Below are positions 1-7,254 of a stretch of DNA of 33,870 nt, piece by piece. How positions within the stretch are numbered: the stretch's first letter is position 1; each line of letters starts with the position of its first letter. Source of the stretch: DASUBN01 sp036263155 (GTDB lineage Bacteria; Pseudomonadota; Gammaproteobacteria; Natronospirales; REEB76); NCBI GenBank assembly GCA_036263155.1, contig DATAHN010000049.1, forward strand, positions 1 to 33,870, in the 5' to 3' direction. The notes below the pieces were generated by a model. That model did no database searches. It saw only the letters and a list, made by a program, of their open reading frames with translations, and was not told the origin of the DNA. The translations under genes and the position numbers were made by a program.

Positions 1-1128
1 CTCGTCCTGTCCCTGTCCGCGCCCGCCGACCACACCCTATTCACCCTGAGCCAGCCGGACCGCATCGTCATCGACGTGGACAACGCGCGGCTCAACGCCG
101 CCCTGCCCAACGGCCGCGGCGTCATCACCGAACTGCGCAGCGCGCTGCACGACGACAAGCTACGACTGGTGCTGGACCTCTCCGCCCGCGCCATGCCCCA
201 GAGTTTCCTGCGCCAGGGCCCCGCCGGCCCTGAGCTCGTGGTGGATCTCTTCACCGCCGGCACTGCGGTCGCCGCCGCGCCGTCCGCTCCCGCGCCGACC
301 CCGGTGGCGAGCCTGCCGGTGTTCACGCCTCCCGCTCCGCCGCGTCATGGCCGCGACATCGTCATCGCCATCGACGCCGGCCACGGCGGCAAGGATCCCG
401 GTGCCCACGGTCCCCAGGGCGCCTACGAGAAGAACGTGACCCTGGCGATCGCCCGCAAGCTCGCGGCGCTCATCGACCGCCAGCCCGGCATGAGAGCGGT
501 GCTGACCCGCGACAGCGACACCTTCGTCGTGCTCAAGGAGCGCTTCGAGAAGGCCCGTGACGCCAATGCCGACCTGTTCGTCTCCATCCACTGCGACGCG
601 GCGCGCGACAAGAGCGCGGATGGCGCCACCGTGTACGTGCTCTCGGAGCACGGCGCCACCACCGAGCACGCCAAGTTCCTGGAACGGGAAGAGAACGACT
701 CCGACCTGGTGGGCGGCGTACGCCTCGCCGGCCTGCCACCCCAGGTGAAGTCGGTGGTGGTGGACATGTCCCAGTCCGTCGTCATGGGCATGAGCTTCGA
801 CGTGGGTTCGAGCGTCGCCAAGCAGCTCGATGCCATCGGCGCCATGCACCGCAACAGCGTGCAGCAGGCGGGCTTCCTGGTGCTGAAGGCACCCGACGTA
901 CCCTCCATGCTCATCGAGACCAACTACATCACCAACCCGCGCACCGCCAGGCTGCTCATGTCCACGGACTACCAGCAGCAGCTGGCCCAGGCCATCTTCA
1001 CCGGCGTGGACAACTACTTCTCCCATTACCCGCCGCCGGGCACCCAGTACGCGGTGGCCAAGCAACAGCGGGACGGCCGGGCGTCGGGCATGCTGGCTTC
1101 GGGCGTGGGTATCGGGCCACAGAAATAG
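1..1128 (+). CDS. amiC: N-acetylmuramoyl-L-alanine amidase, AMIN + Amidase_3 (5' partial)
   Basis: Periplasmic zinc amidase that cleaves the bond between N-acetylmuramic acid and the stem peptide during daughter-cell separation. The frame is open from base 1, so the N-terminus (signal peptide and start of the AMIN septal-targeting domain) lies outside the window. Residues 1-85 of the visible part look like the end of AMIN (IVIDVDNARL). A proline/alanine linker follows, then the Amidase_3 domain from about residue 118 with the zinc-ligand signatures DAGHGGKDPGA, the Glu of YEKN, SIHCDA and the catalytic IETNYITNP. It ends shortly after the catalytic domain with no LysM domain, unlike E. coli AmiB. 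It precedes mutL, as amiB does in many Gammaproteobacteria. The choice between amiB and amiC naming is arbitrary here. Confidence 0.93.
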   Translation, partial: LVLSLSAPADHTLFTLSQPDRIVIDVDNARLNAALPNGRGVITELRSALHDDKLRLVLDLSARAMPQSFLRQGPAGPELVVDLFTAGTAVAAAPSAPAPTPVASLPVFTPPAPPRHGRDIVIAIDAGHGGKDPGAHGPQGAYEKNVTLAIARKLAALIDRQPGMRAVLTRDSDTFVVLKERFEKARDANADLFVSIHCDAARDKSADGATVYVLSEHGATTEHAKFLEREENDSDLVGGVRLAGLPPQVKSVVVDMSQSVVMGMSFDVGSSVAKQLDAIGAMHRNSVQQAGFLVLKAPDVPSMLIETNYITNPRTARLLMSTDYQQQLAQAIFTGVDNYFSHYPPPGTQYAVAKQQRDGRASGMLASGVGIGPQK

Positions 1129-1188
1129 ACACTGTTCCGGGCAGCCCTGTCCGGGTCCGTCTGATTCACGTTTCTCCCTTACGGTAAG

Positions 1189-1210
1189 CTAAGGCCCTCC
1201 CAAGCCTTAG
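1189..1210 (+). promoter_or_regulatory. hairpin just upstream of mutL start
   Basis: CTAAGGC (1189-1195) pairs with GCCTTAG (1204-1210), eight bases before the mutL ATG. The 3' arm runs into the only weak Shine-Dalgarno-like AGG (1209-1211). There is no T-tract, so this is not a terminator. A role in limiting mutL translation is inference. Confidence 0.35.
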
Positions 1211-1217
1211 GTTCTCC

Positions 1218-2993
1218 ATGCCCATCCGCGAACTGCCCCCCCAGCTCGTGAACCAGATCGCCGCCGGTGAGGTGGTGGAGCGGCCGGCGTCCGTGGTCAA
1301 GGAGCTCCTGGAGAACGCCCTGGACGCGGGCGCCACCCGCGTGGAAGTGGAGGTGGAGGGCGGCGGCGCGCGGCTCATGCGCGTGCGCGACGACGGCGGC
1401 GGCATCCCGAAGCAGGAGCTGCCGCTGGCGGTGGCGCGCCACGCCACCAGCAAGATCGCGAGCCTGGAGGACCTGGAGCGGGTCGCGACCCTGGGGTTCC
1501 GGGGCGAGGCGCTGCCGAGCATCGGCGCCGTGGCGCGTCTTTCCATCACCTCCCGCACCCAGGACAGCGAGCATGCCTGGCGCCTGGAAGGGGACGGGCA
1601 CGGCCGTTATGCGGAGCCCGCGCCCGCGGCCCATGCCCGGGGCACCAGCGTCGAGGTGCGGGATCTCTTCTTCAACACCCCGGCCCGCCGCAAGTTCCTG
1701 AAGAGCGAGGCCACGGAGTTCGGCCACCTGGACACGGCGGTCCGGCGCATCGCGCTGGCGCGTCATGATCTCGACGTGCAGCTCAGGCACAACGGCCGGC
1801 CGGTGCTGGCGCTGCACGCCGCCAGCGATCTTCCCGGCATCGAGCGGCGCCTGAAGGAACTGGTGGGTTCTGAGTTCATCGGGCAGGCCTTCCATATCGA
1901 ACAACAGGCAGGTGGCTTAAGGCTCACGGGCTGGCTCGCGCGCCCGACCTTCTCCCGCAGCCAAGCCGATCTTCAGTACTTCTACGTTAACGGCCGGGTG
2001 GTGCGCGACAAGCTGCTGGCCCACGCGGTGCGCCAGGGTTTCCATGACGTGCTGTTCCATGGCCGCCATCCCGCCTACGTGCTGTACCTCAAGCTCGATC
2101 CCGCGCGGGTGGACGTGAACGCCCATCCTGCCAAGCACGAGGTGCGCTTCCGCGACAGCCGCCTGGTGCACGACTTCGTGTTCCGTACCGTGCAGGAGGC
2201 GCTGGCCGCGACCACGCCACAGCCCCAGGGTGCGGGCATGCCTGCATCCGGTGGCAGCGCCATGTGGCCCATGGCCCCGGGCTATCGCCCGGCGGGGCTC
2301 GACCCGCAGCAGATGCCCATGCAGGTGGCCGAGACGCTTGCTGCCTATGCGCAACTGCACGCCGACGGCGCAACCCTCCCGGTGGCCGCTCCGGCGCAGG
2401 GTTCCGGTGTGCCTCCGCTCGGTTATGCGCTGGCGCAGCTCCACGGCATCTACATCCTCACCGCCGCGCCCGACGGCCTCATCCTGGTGGACATGCACGC
2501 GGCCCACGAGCGCATCACCTACGAACGCATGAAAGCGGCGTTGGAGCAGGGCAGCGTGGTCACGCAGCCGCTGCTGGTGCCCATCACGCTCGCCGTGAGC
2601 CGCCGGGAGGCGGATCTGGCTGAGAGTGCAGTCACGATGCTCGCGGCCGGTGGCTTCGTGGTGGAGCGCCGCGGCCCTGAGAGTCTCGCCATCCGCGAGG
2701 TGCCGGCGCTGCTGGCGAAGGAAGACGTCGCCGCGCTGCTGCGCGACCTGCTGGCGGACCTGGCGGAGCATGGCGAGAGCCGGCGCGTGGACGAATCCCT
2801 GGAGCGGGTGCTCGCCACCTCCGCCTGCCACACCTCGGTACGGGCGCACCGGGAGTTGACGCTCGCCGAGATGAACGCGCTCCTGCGGGACATGGAACGT
2901 ACGCCGCGCGCCGACCAGTGCAACCATGGCCGCCCCACCTGGACGCGCCTTACGCTGCCGGAACTAGACCGCCTGTTCCTGCGCGGCAGATGA
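1218..2993 (+). CDS. mutL: DNA mismatch repair protein MutL, endonuclease-type
   Basis: 591-aa GHKL ATPase that links MutS mismatch recognition to strand removal. The N-terminal ATPase shows IAAGEVVERPASVVKELLEN, the DDGGGI ATP-lid motif and the TLGFRGEALPSI motif. After a low-conservation linker (about residues 335-395) the C-terminal dimerisation domain carries DMHAAHERITYE (D425 to E436). This fits the DMHA-x2-E-x4-E metal site of nicking MutL proteins such as that of Pseudomonas aeruginosa, and the associated SACHTSVRA and CNHGRPT motifs are also present. The sequence therefore predicts latent nickase activity and methyl-independent repair without MutH. The stop overlaps the miaA start (ATGA), indicating translational coupling. 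Ribosome binding is weak and a small hairpin sits just upstream of the ATG. Confidence 0.97.
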   Translation: MPIRELPPQLVNQIAAGEVVERPASVVKELLENALDAGATRVEVEVEGGGARLMRVRDDGGGIPKQELPLAVARHATSKIASLEDLERVATLGFRGEALPSIGAVARLSITSRTQDSEHAWRLEGDGHGRYAEPAPAAHARGTSVEVRDLFFNTPARRKFLKSEATEFGHLDTAVRRIALARHDLDVQLRHNGRPVLALHAASDLPGIERRLKELVGSEFIGQAFHIEQQAGGLRLTGWLARPTFSRSQADLQYFYVNGRVVRDKLLAHAVRQGFHDVLFHGRHPAYVLYLKLDPARVDVNAHPAKHEVRFRDSRLVHDFVFRTVQEALAATTPQPQGAGMPASGGSAMWPMAPGYRPAGLDPQQMPMQVAETLAAYAQLHADGATLPVAAPAQGSGVPPLGYALAQLHGIYILTAAPDGLILVDMHAAHERITYERMKAALEQGSVVTQPLLVPITLAVSRREADLAESAVTMLAAGGFVVERRGPESLAIREVPALLAKEDVAALLRDLLADLAEHGESRRVDESLERVLATSACHTSVRAHRELTLAEMNALLRDMERTPRADQCNHGRPTWTRLTLPELDRLFLRGR

Positions 2994-3931
2994 ACGACAA
3001 GCCGGTAGCGCTGTGCATCATGGGGCCCACCGCCTCGGGCAAGACTGCCTTGGCGGTGGAGTTCGTGCGCCGGCTGGGCTGCGAGATCGTGAGCGTGGAC
3101 TCGGCCATGATCTATCGCGGCATGGACATCGGCACCGCCAAGCCCGGGCCCGAGGTGCTGGCGGTGGCGCCGCACCGCCTCATCGACATCCTCGATCCCG
3201 CTGAGAGCTATTCCGCCGCGCGCTTCCGGGAGGATGCGCTCGCCGCCATGCGCGAGATCACCGCCGCGGGCCGGGTGCCGCTGCTCACCGGGGGCACGAT
3301 GCTTTATTTCGATGTGTTGCAGCACGGCATCGCGCCGCTGCCGGACGCCGATCCCGCGCTGCGCGCGGAGCTGGACGCCCGCGCCGCGCGGGAAGGCTGG
3401 GCCGCGTTGCACGCCGAGCTCGCGCGCCTGGATCCCAAGGCCGCCGCGCGCATCCATCCCAATGACCCGCAACGCATCCAGCGCGCGCTGGAGGTGTGTC
3501 ACATTTCCGGCCGTCCGCTCTCGGAACTCCAGACGGCCGCCGCGGTCGAAGCCGGGGAATACCGCTACATCAAGCTGGCGGTGGCGCCCACCGACCGCGC
3601 GGTGCTGCACCAGGCGATCGAGCGGCGTTTCCATACCATGATGGAACAGGGTTTCCTGGAAGAGGTGCGTAACCTGCATGCACGCGGCGATCTCGACGCA
3701 GGCATGCCGTCCATGCGCGCTGTTGGATATCGCCAACTTCTGGAATATCTGGAAGGGGCCTGCGGTCTTGATGAAGCGGTCCGCCGTGGCGTCGTCGCCA
3801 CACGCCGTTACGCGAAGCGGCAGCTCACATGGTTGCGCGCGGAGACGGATGTAGAGTGGTTCGAGACGGGTTCATCGGAACTCGTGGAACGCGCGCTCGC
3901 GCGCGCGGTGCGCGACCTGTATCCAAGGTAA
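2990..3931 (+). CDS. miaA: tRNA dimethylallyltransferase MiaA
   Basis: 313-aa enzyme that transfers dimethylallyl from DMAPP to A37 of tRNAs reading UNN codons. The start at 2990 overlaps the mutL stop and places the P-loop GPTASGKT at residues 12-19, as usual in the family; a longer upstream frame exists but is the 3' part of mutL read in another frame. DSAMIYRGMDIGTAKP, the substrate-specificity core, follows at about 37-52. Conserved downstream elements include LTGGTMLYF, NDPQRIQRALEV and MRAVGYRQ. The length is normal. It is coupled to mutL and lies just upstream of hfq, the standard mutL-miaA-hfq-hflX arrangement. Confidence 0.97.
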   Translation: MNDKPVALCIMGPTASGKTALAVEFVRRLGCEIVSVDSAMIYRGMDIGTAKPGPEVLAVAPHRLIDILDPAESYSAARFREDALAAMREITAAGRVPLLTGGTMLYFDVLQHGIAPLPDADPALRAELDARAAREGWAALHAELARLDPKAAARIHPNDPQRIQRALEVCHISGRPLSELQTAAAVEAGEYRYIKLAVAPTDRAVLHQAIERRFHTMMEQGFLEEVRNLHARGDLDAGMPSMRAVGYRQLLEYLEGACGLDEAVRRGVVATRRYAKRQLTWLRAETDVEWFETGSSELVERALARAVRDLYPR

Positions 3932-3957
3932 ATGACGGCCTCTGTGATACAATTGGC

Positions 3958-3963
3958 TATAAT
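3958..3963 (+). promoter_or_regulatory. -10 element upstream of hfq
   Basis: A perfect TATAAT lies 57 bases before the hfq ATG, in a short AT-rich stretch after the miaA stop. I see no good -35 hexamer at 16-18 bases, so another sigma factor or an activator may help. Separate hfq promoters near the end of miaA are known in E. coli. Confidence 0.5.
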
Positions 3964-4020
3964 ATGTACAGAACCATGGGCCTACCCAACCGGCCTGCAA
4001 CTACAACAAGGAGAAGCACC

Positions 4021-4290
4021 ATGGCGAAAGGTCAATCGCTGCAAGAGCCGTTCCTGAACGCCTTGCGGCGCGACAAGGTGCCGGTCTCGATCTATCTCGT
4101 GAACGGCATCAAGCTCCAGGGGCAGATCGAATCGTTCGATCAGTTCGTGATCCTGCTCAAGAACAGCGTCAGCCAGATGGTCTACAAGCACGCCATCTCC
4201 ACTGTCGTGCCGGGCCGGCACGTACACGTGGGTCCGGCTCCGGGCCACGAGGCCGAGGCTGGCAACGAAGGCGGCGGCGAACATCATTGA
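4021..4290 (+). CDS. hfq: RNA chaperone Hfq
   Basis: 89-aa Sm-like protein forming a hexamer that pairs small RNAs with mRNAs. Sm1 is seen in QEPFLNALRRDKVPVSIYLVNGIKLQGQIESFD (residues 8-40), with the proximal-face Q8, D40 and F42 type residues. Sm2 is VYKHAISTVVP (about 60-70). The C-terminal tail is short and Gly/Glu/His-rich (ends GGGEHH), shorter than the 102-aa E. coli protein and lacking its long disordered tail. A strong Shine-Dalgarno AAGGAG lies at 4008-4013. It is followed 24 bases later by hflX. Confidence 0.98.
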   Translation: MAKGQSLQEPFLNALRRDKVPVSIYLVNGIKLQGQIESFDQFVILLKNSVSQMVYKHAISTVVPGRHVHVGPAPGHEAEAGNEGGGEHH

Positions 4291-4314
4291 GCCTCACGGC
4301 TCCGGGATACCAGG

Positions 4315-5598
4315 TTGTTTGAACGCCCGAAGAGCGGCGAACGCGCCGTCCTGGTCCATCTCGACCTGAACTCAGACCACGGCGAGGTATTGCTCGCCGA
4401 ATTCGCCGAGCTCGCCCGCGCCGCCGGTGCCGAGGTGCTGGCCACCGTCACCGGCAGCCGCCGCGTTCCCGAGCCGCGTTACTTCATCGGCGAAGGCAAG
4501 GCCGCTGAAGTGGGCGAGCGCGTCAAGGAGCTCAAGGCTGACCTCGTGCTGGTGAACCACGCGCTCAGCCCCAGCCAGGAGCGCAACCTGGAGAAGCTGC
4601 TCTCCTGCCGCGTCCTCGACCGCACCGGTCTCATCCTGGACATCTTCGCCCAGCGCGCCCGCACCTTCGAGGGCAAGCTGCAGGTGGAGCTGGCCCAGCA
4701 CCGGCACCTGGCCACGCGCCTGGTGCGCGGCTGGACCCACCTGGAGCGGCAGCGCGGCGGCAGCATCGGCCTGCGCGGTCCCGGCGAGACCCAGCTCGAG
4801 ATCGACCGCCGCCTCATAGGCAAGCGCATCGACATGCTCGAGAAGCGCCTCGAGCGCGTCGGCGACCAGCGCGAGCAGGGCCGCCGCACCCGCCAGCGCC
4901 ATGACGTGCCCACGGTCTCGGTGGTGGGTTATACCAATGCCGGCAAGTCCACCCTGTTCAACGCCCTGACCGGCGCCGAAGTGCTGGCGGCGAACCTGCT
5001 GTTCGCCACCCTCGACCCCACCCTGCGGCGCCTGCAGCTCGGCGACGCCACTCAGGCGGTGCTGGCGGACACGGTGGGGTTCATCCGCGACCTGCCCCAT
5101 GACCTGGTGGCGGCATTCCGCTCCACCCTGCAGGAGACGGAGGAAGCCACGCTGCTGCTGCATGTTGTGGACGCCGGCGATCCGGAGCGGGACGAATACA
5201 TCGAGACCGTGAACGCGGTACTCACTGAAATCGGTGCCGATAAAGTCCAGCAGATCGAGGTGTTCAACAAGATCGACCTCACCGGCCAGGCTCCCGGCGT
5301 GGAGCACGGGCCGGACGGGCTCGCGCGCCGCGTGTGGGTGTCCGCCGCCACCGGCGCCGGCCTCGACCTCCTGCGCCACGAGATCTCCGGGCGGCTCAAG
5401 AGCGACGTGGTGCACGGCTGGATACGCCTGTCCCCGGCCCACGGCCGCGCCCGCGCCGCGTTCTTCGACATGGGGGCCGTGAAGAACGAGAAAGGGGACG
5501 AGCAGGGCGGCTACCTCTTGGAAGTGGAGCTGCCGCGCCGCGAGTACCAGCGGCTCTGCCGCCGCGAGGGCCTGGAACCGGAGGCTTTGGGCGCCTGA
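4315..5598 (+). CDS. hflX: ribosome-associated GTPase HflX
   Basis: 427-aa GTPase that binds the 50S subunit and splits stalled or hibernating ribosomes. The N-terminal HflX domain begins FERPKSGERAVLVHLDL and contains the conserved ALSPSQERNLE and RGPGETQLEIDRR (154-166). The G domain has GYTNAGKS (205-212), DTVGFIRDLP (252-261) and NKIDL (318-322). The start is TTG at 4315: it is the first possible initiation codon after the in-frame stop at 4288 and matches the family N-terminus; E. coli hflX also starts with TTG. The usual downstream hflK and hflC genes are missing and a hairpin terminator follows instead. Confidence 0.96.
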   Translation: MFERPKSGERAVLVHLDLNSDHGEVLLAEFAELARAAGAEVLATVTGSRRVPEPRYFIGEGKAAEVGERVKELKADLVLVNHALSPSQERNLEKLLSCRVLDRTGLILDIFAQRARTFEGKLQVELAQHRHLATRLVRGWTHLERQRGGSIGLRGPGETQLEIDRRLIGKRIDMLEKRLERVGDQREQGRRTRQRHDVPTVSVVGYTNAGKSTLFNALTGAEVLAANLLFATLDPTLRRLQLGDATQAVLADTVGFIRDLPHDLVAAFRSTLQETEEATLLLHVVDAGDPERDEYIETVNAVLTEIGADKVQQIEVFNKIDLTGQAPGVEHGPDGLARRVWVSAATGAGLDLLRHEISGRLKSDVVHGWIRLSPAHGRARAAFFDMGAVKNEKGDEQGGYLLEVELPRREYQRLCRREGLEPEALGA

Positions 5599-5619
5599 GC
5601 GGCCCGGTCCATAACCCGG

Positions 5620-5625
5620 TATAAT
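5620..5625 (+). promoter_or_regulatory. -10 box between hflX and the DUF2065 gene
   Basis: Perfect TATAAT placed so that the predicted start (about 5632) coincides with the first base of the terminator-like hairpin. No -35 box is evident. It may drive DUF2065-purA, with the hairpin then sitting at the extreme 5' end of the message. Confidence 0.4.
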
Positions 5626-5631
5626 CTGACC

Positions 5632-5663
5632 ACGGGCGGTCCTGAAAAGGGCGCCCGTTTTTT
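5632..5663 (+). terminator. intrinsic terminator after hflX
   Basis: ACGGGCG (5632-5638) pairs with CGCCCGT (5652-5658), followed by six T (5658-5663). It ends the mutL-hflX transcript and separates it from DUF2065-purA, at the point where hflK and hflC normally follow. Confidence 0.75.
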
Positions 5664-5700
5664 GTGCCCGCCGCTCCGGCGGATTTAAGAGGTCCCGAGG

Positions 5701-5889
5701 ATGCTGGTGCCGTTCTTGAGCGCGGTCGGGTTGATGCTGGTGATGGAGGGCATCGCGCCCTTCGTCGCGCCCCGTGGCTTCCGCCGCACCCTGGCCGCCG
5801 TGGTGCAGGCGGACGACCGGGTGCTGCGTTTGGTCGGCCTGCTCAGCATGGCGGCGGGCGTCGTGGTCCTGTACCTGGTGCGGAGTTGA
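5701..5889 (+). CDS. DUF2065 small inner-membrane protein (YjeT-like)
   Basis: 62-aa protein with two hydrophobic segments (about residues 3-24 and 42-59) separated by a basic loop (RGFRRTL). This is the DUF2065/YjeT family, found in E. coli between hflC and purA. Its function is not established. Its position next to purA, with the purA ATG two bases after its stop, supports the assignment despite the short length. It has a plausible ribosome site (GAGG upstream of 5701). Here it is separated from hflX by a terminator and not by hflKC. Confidence 0.85.
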   Translation: MLVPFLSAVGLMLVMEGIAPFVAPRGFRRTLAAVVQADDRVLRLVGLLSMAAGVVVLYLVRS

Positions 5890-5891
5890 GC

Positions 5892-7184
5892 ATGGGCAAG
5901 AATGTAATAGTGATAGGGGCCCAGTGGGGCGACGAAGGCAAGGGCAAGCTGGTGGACTGGCTCACGGATCGCGCCGCCGCGGTGGTGCGCTTCCAGGGCG
6001 GCCACAACGCCGGCCACACCCTCGTCATCGGCGGCGAGAAGACCGTGCTCAAGCTCATCCCCTCCGGCATCCTGCGGGAGGACGTGCAGTGCCTCATCGG
6101 CAACGGCGTGGTGCTCTCGCCCACGGCGCTGTTCGAGGAGATCGCCATGCTGGAGAGCAAGGGCGTGCCGGCGCGCCGCCGCCTCAAGATCTCTCCCGCC
6201 TGCCCGCTGATCCTGCCGTCCCACGTGGCGCTGGACAAGGCGCGCGAGCACGCCAAGGGCGCCGCCAAGATCGGCACCACTGGCCGCGGCATCGGCCCGG
6301 CCTACGAGGACAAGATCGCGCGCCGCGCCGTGCGCGTGGCGGACCTGTTCCACCGCGAGCGCTTCGCCGCCAAGCTCGGCGAGGTGCTGGATTACCACAA
6401 CTTCGTGCTCAAGAACTACTTCCGCACCGAGCCGGTCTCGTTCCAGCAGACCCTCGAGCAGTGCCTCGAGCTCGTGCCGCAGCTCGAGCCCATGGTGGCG
6501 GACGTCACCGCCATCCTCTACGAACTCAATGAGCGCGGCGAGAACATGCTGTTCGAGGGCGCCCAGGGCGCGCTGCTCGACGTGGACCACGGCACCTACC
6601 CTTACGTGACCTCGTCCAACACCACCGCCGGCGGCGCCGCCACCGGCACCGGCCTCGGCCCCCGCTACTTCAGCCAGGTGCTGGGCATCGTCAAGGCCTA
6701 TACCACCCGCGTGGGCGAGGGCCCCATGCCCACGGAACTGTTCGATGCGATGGGAGAGCACCTGGCACGCCGCGGCCACGAGTTCGGCTCCGTCACCGGT
6801 CGCCCGCGCCGCTGCGGCTGGTTCGACGTGGTGGCCCTGAGGCGTTCCATCATCAACAACAGCGTGAGCAGCGTCTGCATCACCAAGCTGGACGTGCTGG
6901 ACGGCCTCGACACCATCCGCATCTGCGTGGCCTACAAGACGCCGCAGGGCGAGGTGAAGATCGCACCCACCGGCGCCGAAAGCTTCGCCGAGTCCGAGCC
7001 GGTGTACGTGGACATGCCCGGCTGGAAATCCTCCACAGTGGGCATCACGAAGTACGAGGAGCTTCCGGAGAACGCCCGGGCCTACCTCAAGAAGGTGGAG
7101 GAACTCATGGGCGTGCCGGTGGACATCATCTCCACGGGGCCTGACCGCACCCAGACCATCGTCCTCAAGCATCCCTTCGACTGA
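5892..7184 (+). CDS. purA: adenylosuccinate synthetase
   Basis: 430-aa GTP-dependent enzyme joining IMP and aspartate to adenylosuccinate, the first committed step to AMP. The ATG at 5892 gives the canonical MGKNVIVIGAQWGDEGKGK N-terminus with the P-loop and catalytic D14. Catalytic H42 lies in GGHNAGHT. Other hallmarks are TTGRGIGPAYEDK, DVDHGTYPYVTSSN and the C-terminal TGPDRTQTI. A 76-codon in-frame upstream extension overlaps the DUF2065 gene and is not part of the protein. A strong bidirectional terminator follows. Confidence 0.98.
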   Translation: MGKNVIVIGAQWGDEGKGKLVDWLTDRAAAVVRFQGGHNAGHTLVIGGEKTVLKLIPSGILREDVQCLIGNGVVLSPTALFEEIAMLESKGVPARRRLKISPACPLILPSHVALDKAREHAKGAAKIGTTGRGIGPAYEDKIARRAVRVADLFHRERFAAKLGEVLDYHNFVLKNYFRTEPVSFQQTLEQCLELVPQLEPMVADVTAILYELNERGENMLFEGAQGALLDVDHGTYPYVTSSNTTAGGAATGTGLGPRYFSQVLGIVKAYTTRVGEGPMPTELFDAMGEHLARRGHEFGSVTGRPRRCGWFDVVALRRSIINNSVSSVCITKLDVLDGLDTIRICVAYKTPQGEVKIAPTGAESFAESEPVYVDMPGWKSSTVGITKYEELPENARAYLKKVEELMGVPVDIISTGPDRTQTIVLKHPFD

Positions 7185-7200
7185 GGGATACCTGCTCTCC

Positions 7201-7236
7201 AAAAGAAAAAGGCGCGCCGGATGGCGCGCCTTTTTT
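7201..7236. terminator. bidirectional terminator, purA / DUF5916 gene
   Basis: Two GGCGCGCC blocks (7211-7218 and 7223-7230) form an eight-pair hairpin with a GGAT loop. Six T follow on the + strand (7231-7236), and an A-rich run precedes it (7201-7210) that becomes a T-tract on the - strand. It serves purA and the convergent gene ending at 7255. Confidence 0.9.
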
Positions 7237-7254
7237 CTTGGATGGGCTCTTGGA

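Noticed and set aside
5664..5891. 76-codon N-terminal extension of purA
   Set aside because: It overlaps the DUF2065 gene in another frame and the family N-terminus begins at 5892.
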